Shown here: piece after piece, positions 21,340 to 34,318 of the stretch | How the letters are laid out: each line of letters opens with the position of its first letter | How positions within the stretch are numbered: the first letter of the stretch is position 1 | Assembly: GCA_933207985.1 (NCBI GenBank) | Contig: OW240913.1 | Location: 100,736,496 to 100,800,495, forward strand | Length of the DNA stretch: 64,000 nucleotides | Source of the DNA: Pelobates cultripes | Lineage: Eukaryota > Chordata > Amphibia > Anura > Pelobatidae | Direction of reading: 5' to 3' | Notes under the pieces: generated by a model | Told to the model about the DNA's origin: nothing | The model's input: the letters and a program-made list of their open reading frames with translations, nothing else | Database searches by the model: none | Position numbers and translations under genes: made by a program

Positions 21340-22330
21340 AATACCACTTCCTAATCAAATAGAGCGGCATGTACAATACATAAAACACTATCCTCTTGGA
21401 AAACACCAAAATGGAACATCAATGGTAAATTTTCAGGCTGGACAAAAGTGGTAAGTGGTGTCCCTCAGGGTTCTGTTTTGGGACTGCTTCTATTTAACAT
21501 ATTTATAAATGATCTTGCAATAGGCATTGAAAGCCATGTTTCAGTGTTTGCAGATGACACAAAACTTTGTAAAGTAATAAAATGTGAGCAGGATATTGCT
21601 TTGCTGCAGATGGATTTAGATAGATTGGGGGACTGGGCACTAAAATGGTAGATCAAATTTAGTATAGAGAAATGCAAAGTTATGCACTTCGGGGTTAAGA
21701 ATGCACAAGCAATTTACACCCTAAATGGTAGTGAATAAGGAATATATATTATATCATCAGCAGTTGCTAAGTCAAGTAAGGTTTTGTCATGTATAAATAA
21801 TGGCATAAATTCTCGGGATGAAAATATAATTTTGCCTCTTTATAAATCGCTGTTAAGACCACACCTTGAATATGCTGTGCAATTTTGGGCACCTGTTCTA
21901 AAGAAGGATACTCGGGGCCAGTACAAACCATTATCTGGAAATCTGTTCATAAACAGGGCTATACATAGGACACGAGGTCACACATTTAGGCTGGCAGAAT
22001 CACCTCTTCAGGCAGAAAGGAAATTTAATCTAAGGCAAAGAGCAATAAGGCAAAGAGCAATAAGGATATGGAATTCTCTGCCTGAAGAGGTGATTTTGTC
22101 AGAGTCCATACAGATGTTTAAACAGAAATTGGATAAATACTTGCAAAAACATAACATACAGGGATATAATTTCTAATTAGTGGGGTAATAGCTGCTTGAT
22201 CCAAGGAGATATCCGACTGCCATTTTGGTGTCAAGAAGGATTTTTTTCCTAGTTTGTTGCAAAATTGGAAGCGCTTATGACTAGGTTTTTGCTTTCTTTT
22301 GGATCAACAGCAAACACATATGTGAGGAAG
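21340..22330 (+). mobile_element. CR1/L2-like LINE 3' fragment
   Basis: Contains the end of an RT palm, VSGVPQGSVLGLLLFNIFINDL, with the FADDTKL catalytic box (21540-21565). Then comes ILPLYKSLLRPHLEYAVQFWAP (21830-21895) and the C-terminal tail RTRGHTFRLAESPL...RIWNSLPEEV (21970-22095). The 22190-22330 segment is the 3' untranslated tail, also found inverted at 26466-26690. It is 5'-truncated and has stop and frame breaks at about 21650-21780 and an internal deletion near 21930. Confidence 0.8.
21448..22176 (+). pseudogene. LINE reverse transcriptase C-terminal half, broken
   Basis: Two open blocks in one RT gene. 21448-21651 ends at a TAG after DWALKW. 21784-22176 runs to a stop after FKQKLDKYLQKHNIQGYNF. 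Between them frames shift. A local tandem duplication of gcaaagagcaataag occurs near 22035-22064, giving a repeated RQRAI. The family is CR1/L2-like; the exact clade needs alignment. Confidence 0.75.
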
Positions 22331-23864
22331 GCTGATATTAAAGGTGCATTAGCATCTATCTCTGTATGATACTCAGAATGTTGAGCAAGTTATAAGCAGA
22401 CAGTTAAACGGACTATTCAAATAAAGTTTTCCATATCTTCACAAAAGAAACCTTATTAAAATATTAATCAATAGGGTGGCTGGACATATTCCATTGTGCA
22501 AGAGAGAATGTGCCATTACTGCATTATATTGTGCACTACTGCATATTTTATAGGTTACATTATATTTTATAGAAGAAATGTGTTTATATATCACGTTTTT
22601 ATTCTTATCATACGTATACCTTTCTAAATCTATAACCAGCACAAGCAAAATTCACACTTTCTTGAATTTCTCTTTATAACATCATTAAAGAATCAACATC
22701 TTTCAGTTGTTCTAAAAAAATATATTTTTTCAAGTTTTCACATTCCACATTCCAAGATGCACCTGTTGCATTTATATATACACAGTGCTTCAGTGCTTCC
22801 AACCACAGCAGAATAATAGGCACATGCAGCACCTTTAATGGGTGCCCTCCTCAACCCAAAATACAATAAGTACAGGAAAATTAAATGTGCTATTTATATA
22901 AATAAAAAATCTATATAACATGCCACACGTAGTAAATAAATGAATTAATTGAAACAGTACTTTTCCTTTAAATAGTACTACCCCTTACTTGATTATATCA
23001 GGAGCACTGGAAATACAGAATCTATATCAAAGAACAACGGAATTTATAACATTTATAGAGCAACATGTAAAAGCAAATACAATAAAATCTTCTTAAATGG
23101 ACCACTATTGTAATATAAACATACATTCCAACATTTGGAAGAATGTAATCACGAGTGGGCCGCCACTAATTTGCGTGACGTGCGACAACTGCAACAGGTG
23201 GGTCTGCCCAATAAGTGGGAGTATCCTCCACCAGAGTGGCTTTTTTATTGGTGGGAGGATAGGGTGGACCAGTGCAACAAGGGTCGCCATGACCAAAAAA
23301 TGTTTTATTAAAACACTTTGTTTTTTGGTTGGAGAACTCTTTAAGAATTTTACATCTAAGCTTGGAAAATGTGCGGTTAACTCAGGATCTAAACCTACTT
23401 CATCACACTGGGAAAAAACATCTCTGTCATATCAAACCTACCATTCTCTTTGGATTCCTCTTGGCTTCCTGCCTGTCAATCTCTTATTTTTTCTTCATAT
23501 TGTTTTATTTTTTTTAAAAATACTTAAGGAAACATAGGGACTACAGTTCATTATGTATTCTCTGTGGAGTATGGGTTGTTATTATTTAATGTATACATAT
23601 ATATTTAATAAATGTTATCAAAGGAGCTTAAGTTTAGCTCCACTTCCAATGTCAAGATAAACTTCCCATAATACTTGCCTGTCTAATGTGTCCTTCGTCA
23701 CATATCATGAGAGTTGTGCGCATGACCATTCTAGTAGATGGGCATGTGCGAGATCTGACGCGCATGCAGAAGAAAGGGAGAAAAAAAGGCATTGATCCAA
23801 CATCACTGCAAGGTTGAAGAAGATGGCGTTGGCTGTAATGAAGATCCAGTTCAGAAAGAAAATA
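22331..23864. other. Intergenic
   Basis: AT-rich. A possible further TTAA element spans about 23094-23342 (ttaaatggaccactattg ... agaactctttaa), but its termini match poorly. No gene recognised. Confidence 0.4.
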
Positions 23865-24356
23865 TTAAAGGGACACTATCATCACCCAGATCACTTCAGC
23901 TCATTGAAGTGGCCTGGGTGCAGTTTCCCTTCCCACATTAGTCGTGCAATGTAAATCATTGCAGGACAAAGATCGACTCTAGTGGATGTCAATCAGACAG
24001 ACCACTACAGGCACTTCCTGGTGTTTAAGTGACTTTTGGCTAACTAATGCTGGACAATCTCACACTCTGCATGAGGATATCCAGCATCAGTAAAATCCCC
24101 ATAGGAAAGCACTAAAGCAATGCTTTACTATGGGGAGTGACTAATGCACTCACAGCACTCATCCCATTTGGATGGTGTTGAAGGAGGCAGAGCACCAACC
24201 CAGAGCTGAGAGAGATCGCTGCTGGAATCTGGTAGGTGTTAAAAGGGTTCATGGGGAAGGGGTGGGGGGGCGCGAGTTATGGAGGCGGCCAGATGGAACT
24301 ATAGTGTAAGGAATGCAACCTTGTATTCCTTACACTATAGAATCCCTGTAAATAAA
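23865..24356. mobile_element. T2/Kolobok-type MITE, right end diverged
   Basis: Left end ttaaagggacactatcatcacc at 23865. The subterminal arm agatcacttcagct...agtggcctgggtg is shared with 18127-18607. The right end tacactatagaatccctgtaaat (24331-24353) is the degraded inverted terminus. Confidence 0.65.
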
Positions 24357-25426
24357 AGTTGAAAAGGAAGGACCGGGGAAACATAAATTACATTAATAGG
24401 ACAGTAAGGATCCTTTGAGTGGAGGGATGAGGAGATTTTAAAAAAAAATCACCGCCTATGACAGAGCCAGTTTAACAAAGGTAAAACAATTCATATTCTT
24501 AATGATGGAAAATGTTTTCAAATCAGTGGCTAAAGCTATAAAGCAGTATAAAGATGCAAACCAGCACTCTTCTAAATATGCTACTGATTCATCCCAGATA
24601 ACATAGTTATTCAATATACATTTTTCAAAGGACCTATAGACTGAGAAGCTGAAGATTTAGCACTACACACTTAATGGAGTCTTCGTTCCAGATTTGAACC
24701 GGTCAATCACTCCAGGACATTTTAGGTCTCGTCCCACTTGACTTTTGTAAAGATGATTTTGTACTGTTGCTTCATTACAAATAAAAATAAAATAAAAACT
24801 TAGGTCTTGCTCCAATTCCGATGCAGCGATGTCAATTCCTACAAATAGTCAGGGTCTCCACTCCAATTCAGACATGTCCGCCTCTCCTTCTAAAACTCTA
24901 CAGTCACAACAGTTTGACCCAGCTGGTCCTGACACTGATTTCTAATTTTTCTGGATTTTGACCACACTTGTCCTGATCTTGATTTTGTTCTTTTTCCCAA
25001 CTGATTTTTATTATTCTGGTTATGCTGGCCCATTTGCAGTTAGCCTTGTCCTTCTACTTCCTATTACTATCCTAAATGTTAAGCCAAGACTCTCTAAGGT
25101 CCAGTAATACACCTCTTCTATCTCTCCTGCTGTGTCTTTGTTAGAAGTTGGCTTATATCTTGCTGTGAATACAGCATTCCTGTCAGAATGTTATAAACAA
25201 AATGAACACAAACAAAAATGAGACAAAATGTCTACTTGCATCACTAGTAGAAGGAAAGAATATTACCTTCTTCAGATAGTGGCAGAAGAAATGGCCCCAT
25301 CATTCCATAGTGAAGAGCTGCACACATTCTTATGTATTCTTCATCTCCAGAAGATTATACTGTAAGCAATGAAACCATACTGGAATGTAAATAAATTGGA
25401 CATCATAATTTATCAAAAAGGGAGTT
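24357..25426. other. Intergenic, unclassified
   Basis: No gene. Pyrimidine-rich block 24830-25120 is repeat-like in character, but I could not assign it to a family. Confidence 0.4.
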
Positions 25427-26150
25427 TATTATTATTATGTTATTATTCATATAGCGCCAACAAATTCCGCAGCGCTTTACAGTGGGTGGACGAACAAACA
25501 TGTAGTTGTAATCAGACAAGTTGGACACACAAGAACAGAGAGGTTGAGGGCCCTGCTCAATGAGCTTACATGCTAGAGGGAGTGGGGTAAAGTGACACAA
25601 AAGGTAAGAATAGTATTAGACTAATGACAGTTGTAAGAGAGGAATCAGTCGGGAGCTATTAACAGTTTAATTGATATGTTTTTATGAAGAAGTGGGTTTT
25701 TTATGATTTTTTGAAGGAGTGGAGACTGGGTGGGCATCTAACGGAGTAGGGAAGTGAGTTTTCACAGGAACGGTGCAGCCATCGAGAAGTCTTGAAGGCG
25801 AGCATCAGAGGTGTGAGTACAGACAGAAGATAGACGTAAGTCTTCACAGAGTGTAAGGGCCTAGACGGGACATACTTGTGTATTAGGGAGGATAGATAGG
25901 TGGGAGCAGCATTATGTAGAGATTTGAAAGCAAGAACGAGAATTTTAAATTGATTCCTATATCTTACAGGAAGCCAATGTAGGGACTGACAGAAGGGTGA
26001 GGCGTGGGAGGTGCAGGCGGACAGGAAGATGAGCCTCGCCGCCGAATTCATTATGGACTGTAACGGTGCAAGTTGGGAGCACGTAAGACCACTGAGAAGC
26101 GGATTACAGTAGTCAAGGCGAGAAAGGACAGTGGAATGGACCAGCATTGC
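25427..26150 (-). mobile_element. L2-type LINE 3' end, 5'-truncated
   Basis: Reads on the minus strand from RT C-terminus (26147-25701) to a 3' tail with a stem-loop (agcgc...gcgct, 25453-25480) and a TAA/TTA simple-repeat terminus (25427-25450), the usual ending of L2-type elements. Confidence 0.8.
25701..26147 (-). pseudogene. L2-type LINE RT C-terminal fragment
   Basis: 148 residues open to the stop at 25701. The sequence VLSRLDYCNPLLSGL (near residue 8), SLHWLPVRYRNQFKILVLAF (54-73), APTYLSSLIHKYVPSRPL (80-97) and C-terminal SFKKS are characteristic of the thumb/C-terminal region of L2/Rex-like non-LTR retrotransposons. The region upstream of 26147 is missing, so this is a 5'-truncated copy. 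The segment after SVLTPLMLAF is diverged. Confidence 0.8.
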
Positions 26151-26465
26151 ATACGAATTACAGATACTTTATGGGAAAATTGATCATGTCTGAGCACAGA
26201 AAATACAGTAATTTTTACTCATTAATTTGATGTTGCAGGACATTTTCTTAACCATATAGTTATGGAGTATTTTTCTTTAAACGTAAGATTTAGACTTTAC
26301 CTTGGCTTTTCAAATTCCCAGGCATCCATACCTATGGTTAAATGGAGACCCCTAAAGTAATATCAAAACTCCTACACTATAGGGGCCCCTTTAGAGGTGT
26401 CCACAGGAAAGCATAAATTGAGGAGTCTCTTGAAGCAGTTTAAGAAGTAAGTATTGCAGTTAGCA

Positions 26466-26690
26466 TTGTTACATTGTTACATAGCTGAAAGGAGACTTGT
26501 GTCCATCAAGTTCAGCTTTCCTCACATAGGATTTTGCTGTTGATCAAAAAGAAGGCAAAATACCTGGTCTGAAGCACTTCTAATTATGCAACAAACTAGG
26601 AAAAAATTTCCTTCTTGACCCCAAAATAGCAGTCAGATGTCTCCTTGGATCAAGCAGCTATTACCCCACTAATGGTAATCTCACATGAAA
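26466..26690 (-). repeat. LINE 3' tail, inverted copy of 22190-22330
   Basis: The segment ctaggaaaaaatttccttcttgacccc and the adjacent ggatcaagcagctattacccc are the reverse complement of the tail of the LINE at 22190-22330. It is a separate, heavily 5'-truncated insertion in opposite orientation. Confidence 0.75.
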
Positions 26691-29600
26691 AATTAGCGTA
26701 TGACCCAGCCATATTGGAGCGCTGTGGTGTAGTGGTAGACTTAACACAATATGGTGTAACTGAATTCCCATATATGTTTGCTAAGATACATGATTTTAAA
26801 TAGCCTTATAAAATTTGAAACTGTATTTCTGTTTTCATGTGCTCTGTTCCTTTAACTGTATTTGACATATATTTTGGTCTTTACGGCAGCGCAACTACTT
26901 GGAAATGCATGTTCTGGGTGTCCCCCAAATTCCCATTTGTTTGTACCTAAAGTAATATCCCCTAAAGGCAGGAAAAATGTAGCAGAGAAGAGTGCTCATC
27001 TGTTTAATTATGATTATTACGATATTTTTAAAATCAGTTCTGTCATCTCTCTTACAATTTCATATGATGGTGTTGGAATTTCAATGAAAATCCAAAGCAA
27101 TCTAAAATTATTAAAAAAAATATACAAAGATCTGCAAATGTGATAGTCACTTTAATAGTTAAATATTTTACAAATATATGGGCCATTTGGCTTTGAGGGC
27201 CTTGGGATGATAATGGTTCTTTTTGCCTCATTGTAAATATGTGGGCCTCAATGCTAAAAATAAATAATTAAAAATAATGGCAAAAAAAAAAAATGTTAAC
27301 AACCATTTTACATCAGGACATCACTCAAAGTAAACTAAATTGTTGCATTTCAACTATTCTCAAGACACAAATGATTTGAGAAAAAATTGAGTGAGAAAAA
27401 AGTGTTTTCACGTTGATGATCTGCACTTTTTAAATTTGTAGATAATCACAGTAACATTGAAATGACTCACTATTACGTTTTATTGGCTCCATGTCCCGAA
27501 CTTATGGGTGAATATGACCCATGACCTCAGTTGACCATTTGAATACAAAATATTATAGAAAATAAAAAAATTCATATAAATGAATAAATTAATAAAATTA
27601 TCACTTTGTTTGCTCAACAGATGTAACTTGATCATTGAATAGAGTTCACATTGTTATATGCACTCCTACCCTACATTTACACTTATACACAGTAATCTAG
27701 GATTGCTGTGCCTAAAAACAAGGAATTGAGCCAAAAGTCTCAACGCCTCTATATTGGAACCATGATAAACAAGCAGTATTTGGTAAAAGTATGATTTTCA
27801 ACATGTCACAGTGAGCGTGAAACTAAATAGCTCTTTCCACTTATAACATGGCAAAAGTTCCTCTTGACACTCTCCAGATACATACATCTACGTCTTCTCC
27901 CTATGCTGCTGGATCAGTGTATGTTTTTGCTCGAAAGAAAATATGCAGAGAATTCCTGTAAAGAAAGCATCTTCCATTTTTTTTTCTGATTTAATAAAAA
28001 AATCTTTTTCTTTTAAACAATTTTTTTTTTTATATAACTCATACTTCAACTTCGAGTTTCCAAAAGAATAAATAATTCTATAATCCTTGGGTTTACATGA
28101 CACGTTCCGCATAATTTTTCTTGTAGTCATTCCTTGGCTGGAAACATTTCCCATTCAGAGACACTTTAACTATTTTTCTCGGCGTCTGAGTTTAACACCG
28201 CACACTGAGCAGCATATAATAGAATCTTAAGCCAGCACAAGTCACTAATATTGCATCTCCTTATAAGATCACTTTTTAACAAGCAATATTTAAAGTTTAT
28301 AGTGTTTTTCTAAGAACACACCCATGCATGTAAAGTCTCCTTCATGCCTCATAATGGACCACAAGTTTTACCTTACACTATCGCTAGCGTTGATACATTT
28401 AATCCTCCACGGCTGCTTTAACGCATAAGTTATTCTCTTTTATCAAAAGCAATATATCCTGCTGGAGTTCGAATAACCTAAAAATAGTCTAGAACATAGC
28501 AGAGTATTTATAAATCAGAGATCTAACCAATCGCTGCAAGATTTATACTTCCTTTGGGGTCATTACTTGATCTGTGTTGTTTAATCTTTATAAATGAGCG
28601 ATGCAAAAATAACCTGTAAAACAACCACAGTCCCTGCTTGTTCTAAACTGGAGCCTGATTGTATCAAGCGGTCCCCGAAGATTTACTGGCGATTTGATAG
28701 GATGAATCCTTTGTCTTAGTTAATGCTGTTTGTCCAAAACTAAATTTAATGTTTAAACTGTATGTGAATAAATGGCCTGTGAATAACCTATTTGTTCATG
28801 AATTTTCTCTCTAGTGTGAAGTGAAGCAGATAAACATTTTAAAAACTATTCAGATAGCTTTCCATATGGATACAAGATTTCTAGTCTGTGTGGACATTTG
28901 CTGTATTGATTTGCCAATATTTCCATCCAAAGTAATTGTTTATCTCAGATATCAAAGTTGGAAGCACTATGTACATTACTTTGTTTAATTTAAGGAACAA
29001 GTACAGTTCATTTGCTAATTCATCATACTGGAAGTAATTCTTTAAAAGAGAACGGTATTACTGACTTCTAAAACAGACTGGAATTTTCAGTGAAAGGCAT
29101 TTAGATATTTTGTGAGTATTTTACAGGTTACGAATAGCTGGTATGTATCATAGTCATAATAATAAATACAATCAGGGCTATGGCCATATAGACCAATAGG
29201 TTTGCCTTTCAATTATAATAAACCAGTTTCAGTAAATCCTTGTGGTGCTTTATTTTCATTTTCAGTTTAATTGATGTGAATGGAGAAACACATAGCCATG
29301 AGCTGTTCTAATCTTTCGCTTATAAAAAGATTAGATTAGGTATTTGAATCAAAGTATGATAAAACAGCAGATAAGATGCTTAATGCGATTAAGAAAGCTT
29401 GTGAGATTCCTATTTTTATGTATATGTATTTTAGTTGGATAGGAGAAGGGACACTTTATTATTATAATGCCTATGACAAGAGGATTGAGGACCTCCTGAG
29501 GTCTCCTCTAAAGACTATATGGAGATCGAAGATCCAGCATCCCTGTCCTGATGGTACATATTGATATTATATTCAATTACAAATTGATGTAACCAAAGTT

Positions 29601-30060
29601 CTGTGAGCTCTGTATCTCCCAGACGTTATACCCTGCCCTGATGTAGCAATTGTGACTTCCTGAATTCATTCTACAAAATCCATATATATCCACACCCATG
29701 TTCTTCCCTAGATTTTAATGTGCACATCCAGGTATGTTCTACCTGGACCAGGGATTTCACAGACTTCCTGGTAAATGAGGATCTGGTGGCTATTCAAATT
29801 AATGAGTTTCCATCTGCACTCTTATTTCTTGACATATCACTCAAAATTCTTCACAGAACAGAAATTAAATTAAATGGATTTTGTGGATGACCATCATGGG
29901 GGCAAGAGTTTCATAAAGTTAAATCTATTCACAGGGCAGGTTAGTTCTATAGTATTGAATCAATGGATCTCAAATTGTATTATATATACGTAATGTCTTT
30001 ACTTCTCTATCAAAAAAAAAAAGTTTATCTGTCTCTGTCTGGAAATGTATTTGATTTTTT
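26691..30060. other. Long intergenic stretch; no gene recognised
   Basis: AT-rich, no ORF with recognisable product. 28160-28760 is less repetitive with balanced composition and could hold conserved noncoding sequence. 29376-29960 has a weak retroelement-like translation (FPSALLFLDISLKI) that I could not confirm. Confidence 0.4.
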
Positions 30061-30650
30061 ATTTCATGTTTGGATAGATGTGCTTCTCCAATATCTGGGT
30101 AGGCACATTTTTACTGCTGAAAAGATATTAATGCAAAGATATTTATTGTGTCTGCACGTAACAGGCAAATCAATATGAAATAAAAAGGTTTGTGAGGTTG
30201 AACTGTATTCTAATAAGAAAAGACCCAACAACTGTAATTCTATTGATCTTTTGATAGAAGCCAGATTTGGGCATTCCCACCATATATAAATTTGTGTTCC
30301 CGCATAGTTTTGGCATCGCCAGCCATAATTTTCTGAATCAGAGCAAAACTTTGTAAGGTGTACCGGGACCATGTACATCTTTATATTAACTTAAAGTATA
30401 GTTTGTGCAGATTGATACAATGCATGACGTTTCTCGGGAGTTTTGAATTTATTTATCACAATTTCCTTGTCCAAGATTTTTCCAATTATGGCAATTGTTT
30501 TTGAATTAAGTTGTATAGTATGTAGGAGATCAATTATATTTCGGTGTCTAGGCAAATCTGAATGAAGAAAATGCTTTATATAGCTAAATATTTCTAGAGG
30601 AGGAACACTATATTTATGTTGTAAACTATCTAAAAAATTAAATAAATCAT

Positions 30651-31620
30651 TGTGGCAGACTTGGTATCAGTTCCTGAGGTTGCCCAAACCCATATTTTAT
30701 TTTCCCGAACAATGCTGAATTCCCCTCTTCGGGAACCAAACAGAACTTGTGTGGCCCCCCTCGTTATTGACTTAGAATGCTGAATACCCCTGGCTGTTAA
30801 CTGCAATTAAAGGATTAACTTGAGTGCTTTCTCTAGGTGGCCACCGTTCATATAAGCGTACACATGTGGTTCAGTGCATGGCGGTCATTTTGTCTCCTGA
30901 ACACAGGCAGTTGTACTTGGTTGTCGAGTGTGTGGAACTAATTTCGGCTACACGTTATCATGAACCCCAGTCAAGAGGATACTGATGCCTGTATATTTTC
31001 CCAACCAAATAGACAAACCACGTTTGGGAGATATGTTCTACTGACTGGGGGGAGCATTTGCTACCTAAGAGCCAGGTGGAGTGTTCATCGGTGTTCATGC
31101 AGGAACTCCCAAACAGAGACCAGCCGCTGCCATGAATTCTCTGGAACTCTTTTGTGGCATAACCTTGTGGCAAGCCGGTCCAATATTCTCCCTAATAGCG
31201 ATTTCATTTCACCAAACTGATCTGAGCACTTTTTGGATATGTTGTGCGCTCAGACCGGGGCTATTTGGGGATATTGGACTTGTGGGGTTCCTGTACTATT
31301 TTCTTATGTTTTTGGGGTGATTGATAATATTGTATGTATTTGTCTGTAACTGAGAGATAATTAATTATCCAGATTAGAGCTCAATTATCGATTTGTCCTA
31401 GAGACTCCTGGGAAAAAAAACTGTAATGTTGTTGTGGAGACCGCATGCTAGGTGCCAAGCATAAAAAGCAGTGTGTGGCCAAATAAAGATCAGTAGACTC
31501 CCAGAACTGTGTGTCATCCATTTACTCAGGGAATGGGCTATATTCACTAACCAGTGCTTCCTTCTAGCTCCAGTGGATTCCAGCGGAGATATTCATTCTC
31601 AGCATTACAGCTCTGCTACA
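30651..31620 (+). repeat. Solo LTR with 5-bp target duplication
   Basis: 970 bp from TGTGGCAGAC to CTCTGCTACA. ATCAT is duplicated at 30646-30650 and 31621-31625. A polyadenylation signal aataaa lies near 31482 on the plus strand. No internal coding region, so it is the product of LTR-LTR recombination. It shares phrases (ctgtaactgagagataatt) with the 34319 and 50.4-kb LTRs. Confidence 0.8.
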
Positions 31621-32469
31621 ATCATTATCGAAAAGGTCTGATATTATTTTTATGTCATAAGATTGCAAGTTAAATACATCTAAATTGTATATAAACGGAG
31701 GATGGGATAGATTGGACTAGCTCTAGTAATATAAATAAAAATTTGTCGATTTGCGATCCTCTTTCTAAATTTGAAGAGCCAGGCTATCAATCCAGCCACT
31801 ATTTGATTCAGAATTTTGAGTTGTCTATAGCATTTGAAGTCTAACCAAAGGAAGAAGTAAGGATCATTAGCTACACATTTACTCCTTTCTAAATTGTACC
31901 ATCCCAGCTTTCTATTTATTTTGATATTTAGCATGAATAAATGGGAAAGCATACAGATTTCATGATTTTTGTAGGTTTGGATATCCCAGTCCACCTGAAT
32001 CTATATTTCTTTTAAGTACCAACCTAGAAACTCTTGGTTTCTTAGCTCCCCGTGCATATGCAGATAAAAGGATTTCCATTTATTTTATTATATCAGAGGC
32101 GACTAGGATCGGAATAGCTCTGTAAAAGGTACAAATTGTTTAGGACCAAATTTGTTTTAAGTATGTTTAGTCGGCCGAGCCACAAGATCTAAAGGCCTTC
32201 CATCTATTTAATATCTCCTTGAGGTCTGTTGAAAGATCTGAATAATTTTTACCCTGCGTGGTCTTAGAATCTGAACAGAGTTTGATCCCTAAGTACGGTA
32301 TTGTACCAATCTAATGTTTCATAATTATTTATGACAATTAGAATTAGAAACATAAAAAGACATTATTTGAGTTTTAGAAAAATTAAGTTTATAGTTAGAA
32401 AACAGACTAAACGTCTGTAGTATTTTTAAAACTTCTGAAAAATAAGATTTAGGAGATGACAGTGTTAAC

Positions 32470-33200
32470 TGTCATCTGTGTAAAGGGAGACTAAATGGTC
32501 TTGTCGGCCAACCAATATTCCTTTAACGGTCAATGTCTTTCTCATAAAGGCTGCCAATGTTTCAACTGTTAGGACATAAAGAAGGGGAGCTAGTGGGCAA
32601 CTCTGTCAGGTACCATTTGATAAATTCAAGTTCATAGAGCTGAAAAAAGGACCAGTAATCCATGCACTAGGAAGCGTGTATACCATCATGATCTGCTCCA
32701 TAAATTGGCCCATATGTCCAAATACCCACAGAGTCTGTGCAATGAATCTCCAGTTTACTCTATCAAACGCCTTTTCGGCGTTTAAGGCCATAATGATAGA
32801 AGGGATTTTCCTGAGATGAATTTCATTTATAATATTAATAACTCTGTGGGTGTTGTCTTCCCCTGATCTACCCACTACAAATCTGACTTGGTCAAGATGT
32901 ATTAAATCTAAAAATAAATACTTTTAATCTCTGTGCCAAAATCTTAGAATATATTTTATATCCAAGCTAATCAACGAGATTGGTCTATAATTGATTACCT
33001 TAGTGGGATCTCTGCCCATTTTTAGAATAGGTGTAATAGTGGCTTTGAGCATTTCTTGAGGAAATTGTGCTCCAATAAAGTAATCTTAGGTTGCAAAATC
33101 TGATAAAACAGTAGTAAAGATGGCCTTCCCTTCTTCATATCCTCAATTGCATTAGCGACGATCTCTGTGGGTAAAAGGTTTGTCGAGTATATTTCTTTTT
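32470..33200 (-). pseudogene. L1/Tx1-type LINE ORF2 RT region
   Basis: The open piece 32875-32606 carries the RT motif LNAEKAFDRVNWRFI followed by FGHMGQF and LNLSNGT, where a Q-G-C-P-L box should follow. The next codons read with a stop into PLAPLLYVLTVETLAAF, and the catalytic box has changed from A-D-D to T-D-D (LYTDD). Upstream, 33060-32880 contains recognisable but stop-filled sequence. The missing canonical bases mean no function. Confidence 0.7.
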
Positions 33201-33339
33201 TCTGATGATAATACTGGAAAATCCAAAGATCTTAAAAAATTTGCCATATCTAAATCGGTTTTATTGGATTCAGGTAAGTTATATAGGGATTGATAGTAGG
33301 TAAGTATACTTATATTGTAAGGGTAGTCACTGGTTCCTG

Positions 33340-33440
33340 TGGTCTACATCTCCCCTGATGCTTTGACAACATCATGGCTGTAAAAGCATTAAGAGAGATG
33401 TAGTCCACAACATCTGGAGTGCCAAAGGTTGCCAACCCCT
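33340..33440. repeat. hAT-like non-autonomous element copy
   Basis: Reverse complement begins caggggttggcaacctttgg and continues with gtggactacatctc. The sequence has inverted gtctacatctcccctgatgc / gagagatgtagtccac arms. CAGGGGT-type termini are typical of hAT elements. A related copy is at 49925-50045. Confidence 0.5.
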
Positions 33441-34313
33441 GTTGTATTGTGTACAATTTATAAAATTCACCTTTAACCTTTTGATCATTTTCTCTAGATG
33501 CAATTTTAATTTGTTCTCAATGCTTCCAGAGGTCACTAATAAAAAATATCAGTTTAAAAAAAATCTCATATGAAACTTGCTAATATTTTAAATGCTGCCT
33601 CTTTTTCGTATTCTGCCAGTTAACGAAAACCAGTTGGAAAGCAACTCCAAGGGTATTAATGAGACAGTTGTAGGCCAGCTGGATAGAATATTACTGTAAC
33701 TTTAATTTCCTAGAACATTTCTCATAGGCAGTACATTCCAGATAAAACTAAATAATATAAACCATCCTACAGCTGAACAAATGATTCACCGTGATATCTC
33801 AAACGTTGGCACTTCAGAATAAGGATGCAAATGTTGCAGAACATATAACTATAGCATTTTAATGAACACTCGTAAATTCCAAATGATAAATGCTTAATGA
33901 TAATGATGTATGCATGATTGTTCTCCACATCCTGGGCATGGCGTATAAACAATATCAGGATCTTTTTTTCCCCCCAGATAAATGTATACATTTCCCCTTT
34001 ACAAAAAATAAGTAGAATGAGCCTGACCATTAAAATATTAAAAAATCCATTCTATTTTGTAAAAGGACTGTAAATATGTATAAATGTGTATAGTATATAC
34101 AGATGTGTGTGTTTTTCACAACTGTATTAGTATCAGATTTATCTGTATTTAAATTAATATTTGTGCATACACAGAGCAAATAATTGTTCAATGCACAAAT
34201 GTTTGAATGTGTTTTCCTGATTTCTAGGTTAGTTCAATGCATTTTCTGCCTTTTCCTGATCTTGTCCTGCTTGCAGTGATATTGTAGTTAGACTGGAAGG
34301 TGAACATGGATTG
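33441..34313. other. Intergenic
   Basis: AT-rich, no gene or repeat recognised. Confidence 0.45.
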
Positions 34314-34318
34314 GAGTT

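Larger units (their letters stand above)
30061..33340 (-). mobile_element. L1/Tx1-type LINE, decayed, interrupted by a solo LTR
   Basis: Minus-strand ORF2 remnants run in order: GRSGEDNTHRVINII...LNAEKAFDRVNW (32875-32700), a GT*Q-C-PLAPLLYVL block (about 32610-32570), LYTDD at the RT active site (about 32475), a GWYLKEI...VDWDIQTYKNHE block (about 32010-31930) and the C-terminal YGWRCQNYAGTQIYIWWECP (about 30330-30265). Fit to L1/Tx1-type RTs is clear, but stops are frequent. The solo LTR 30651-31620 splits it. Confidence 0.75.

Noticed and set aside
23094..23342. Further TTAA MITE
   Set aside because: TTAA flanks exist, but the termini ttaaatggaccac and agaactctttaa are not convincing inverted repeats.
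29376..29960. Possible retroelement RT fragment (FPSALLFLDISLKI)
   Set aside because: One weak phrase only, with stops around it; not enough to name a family.
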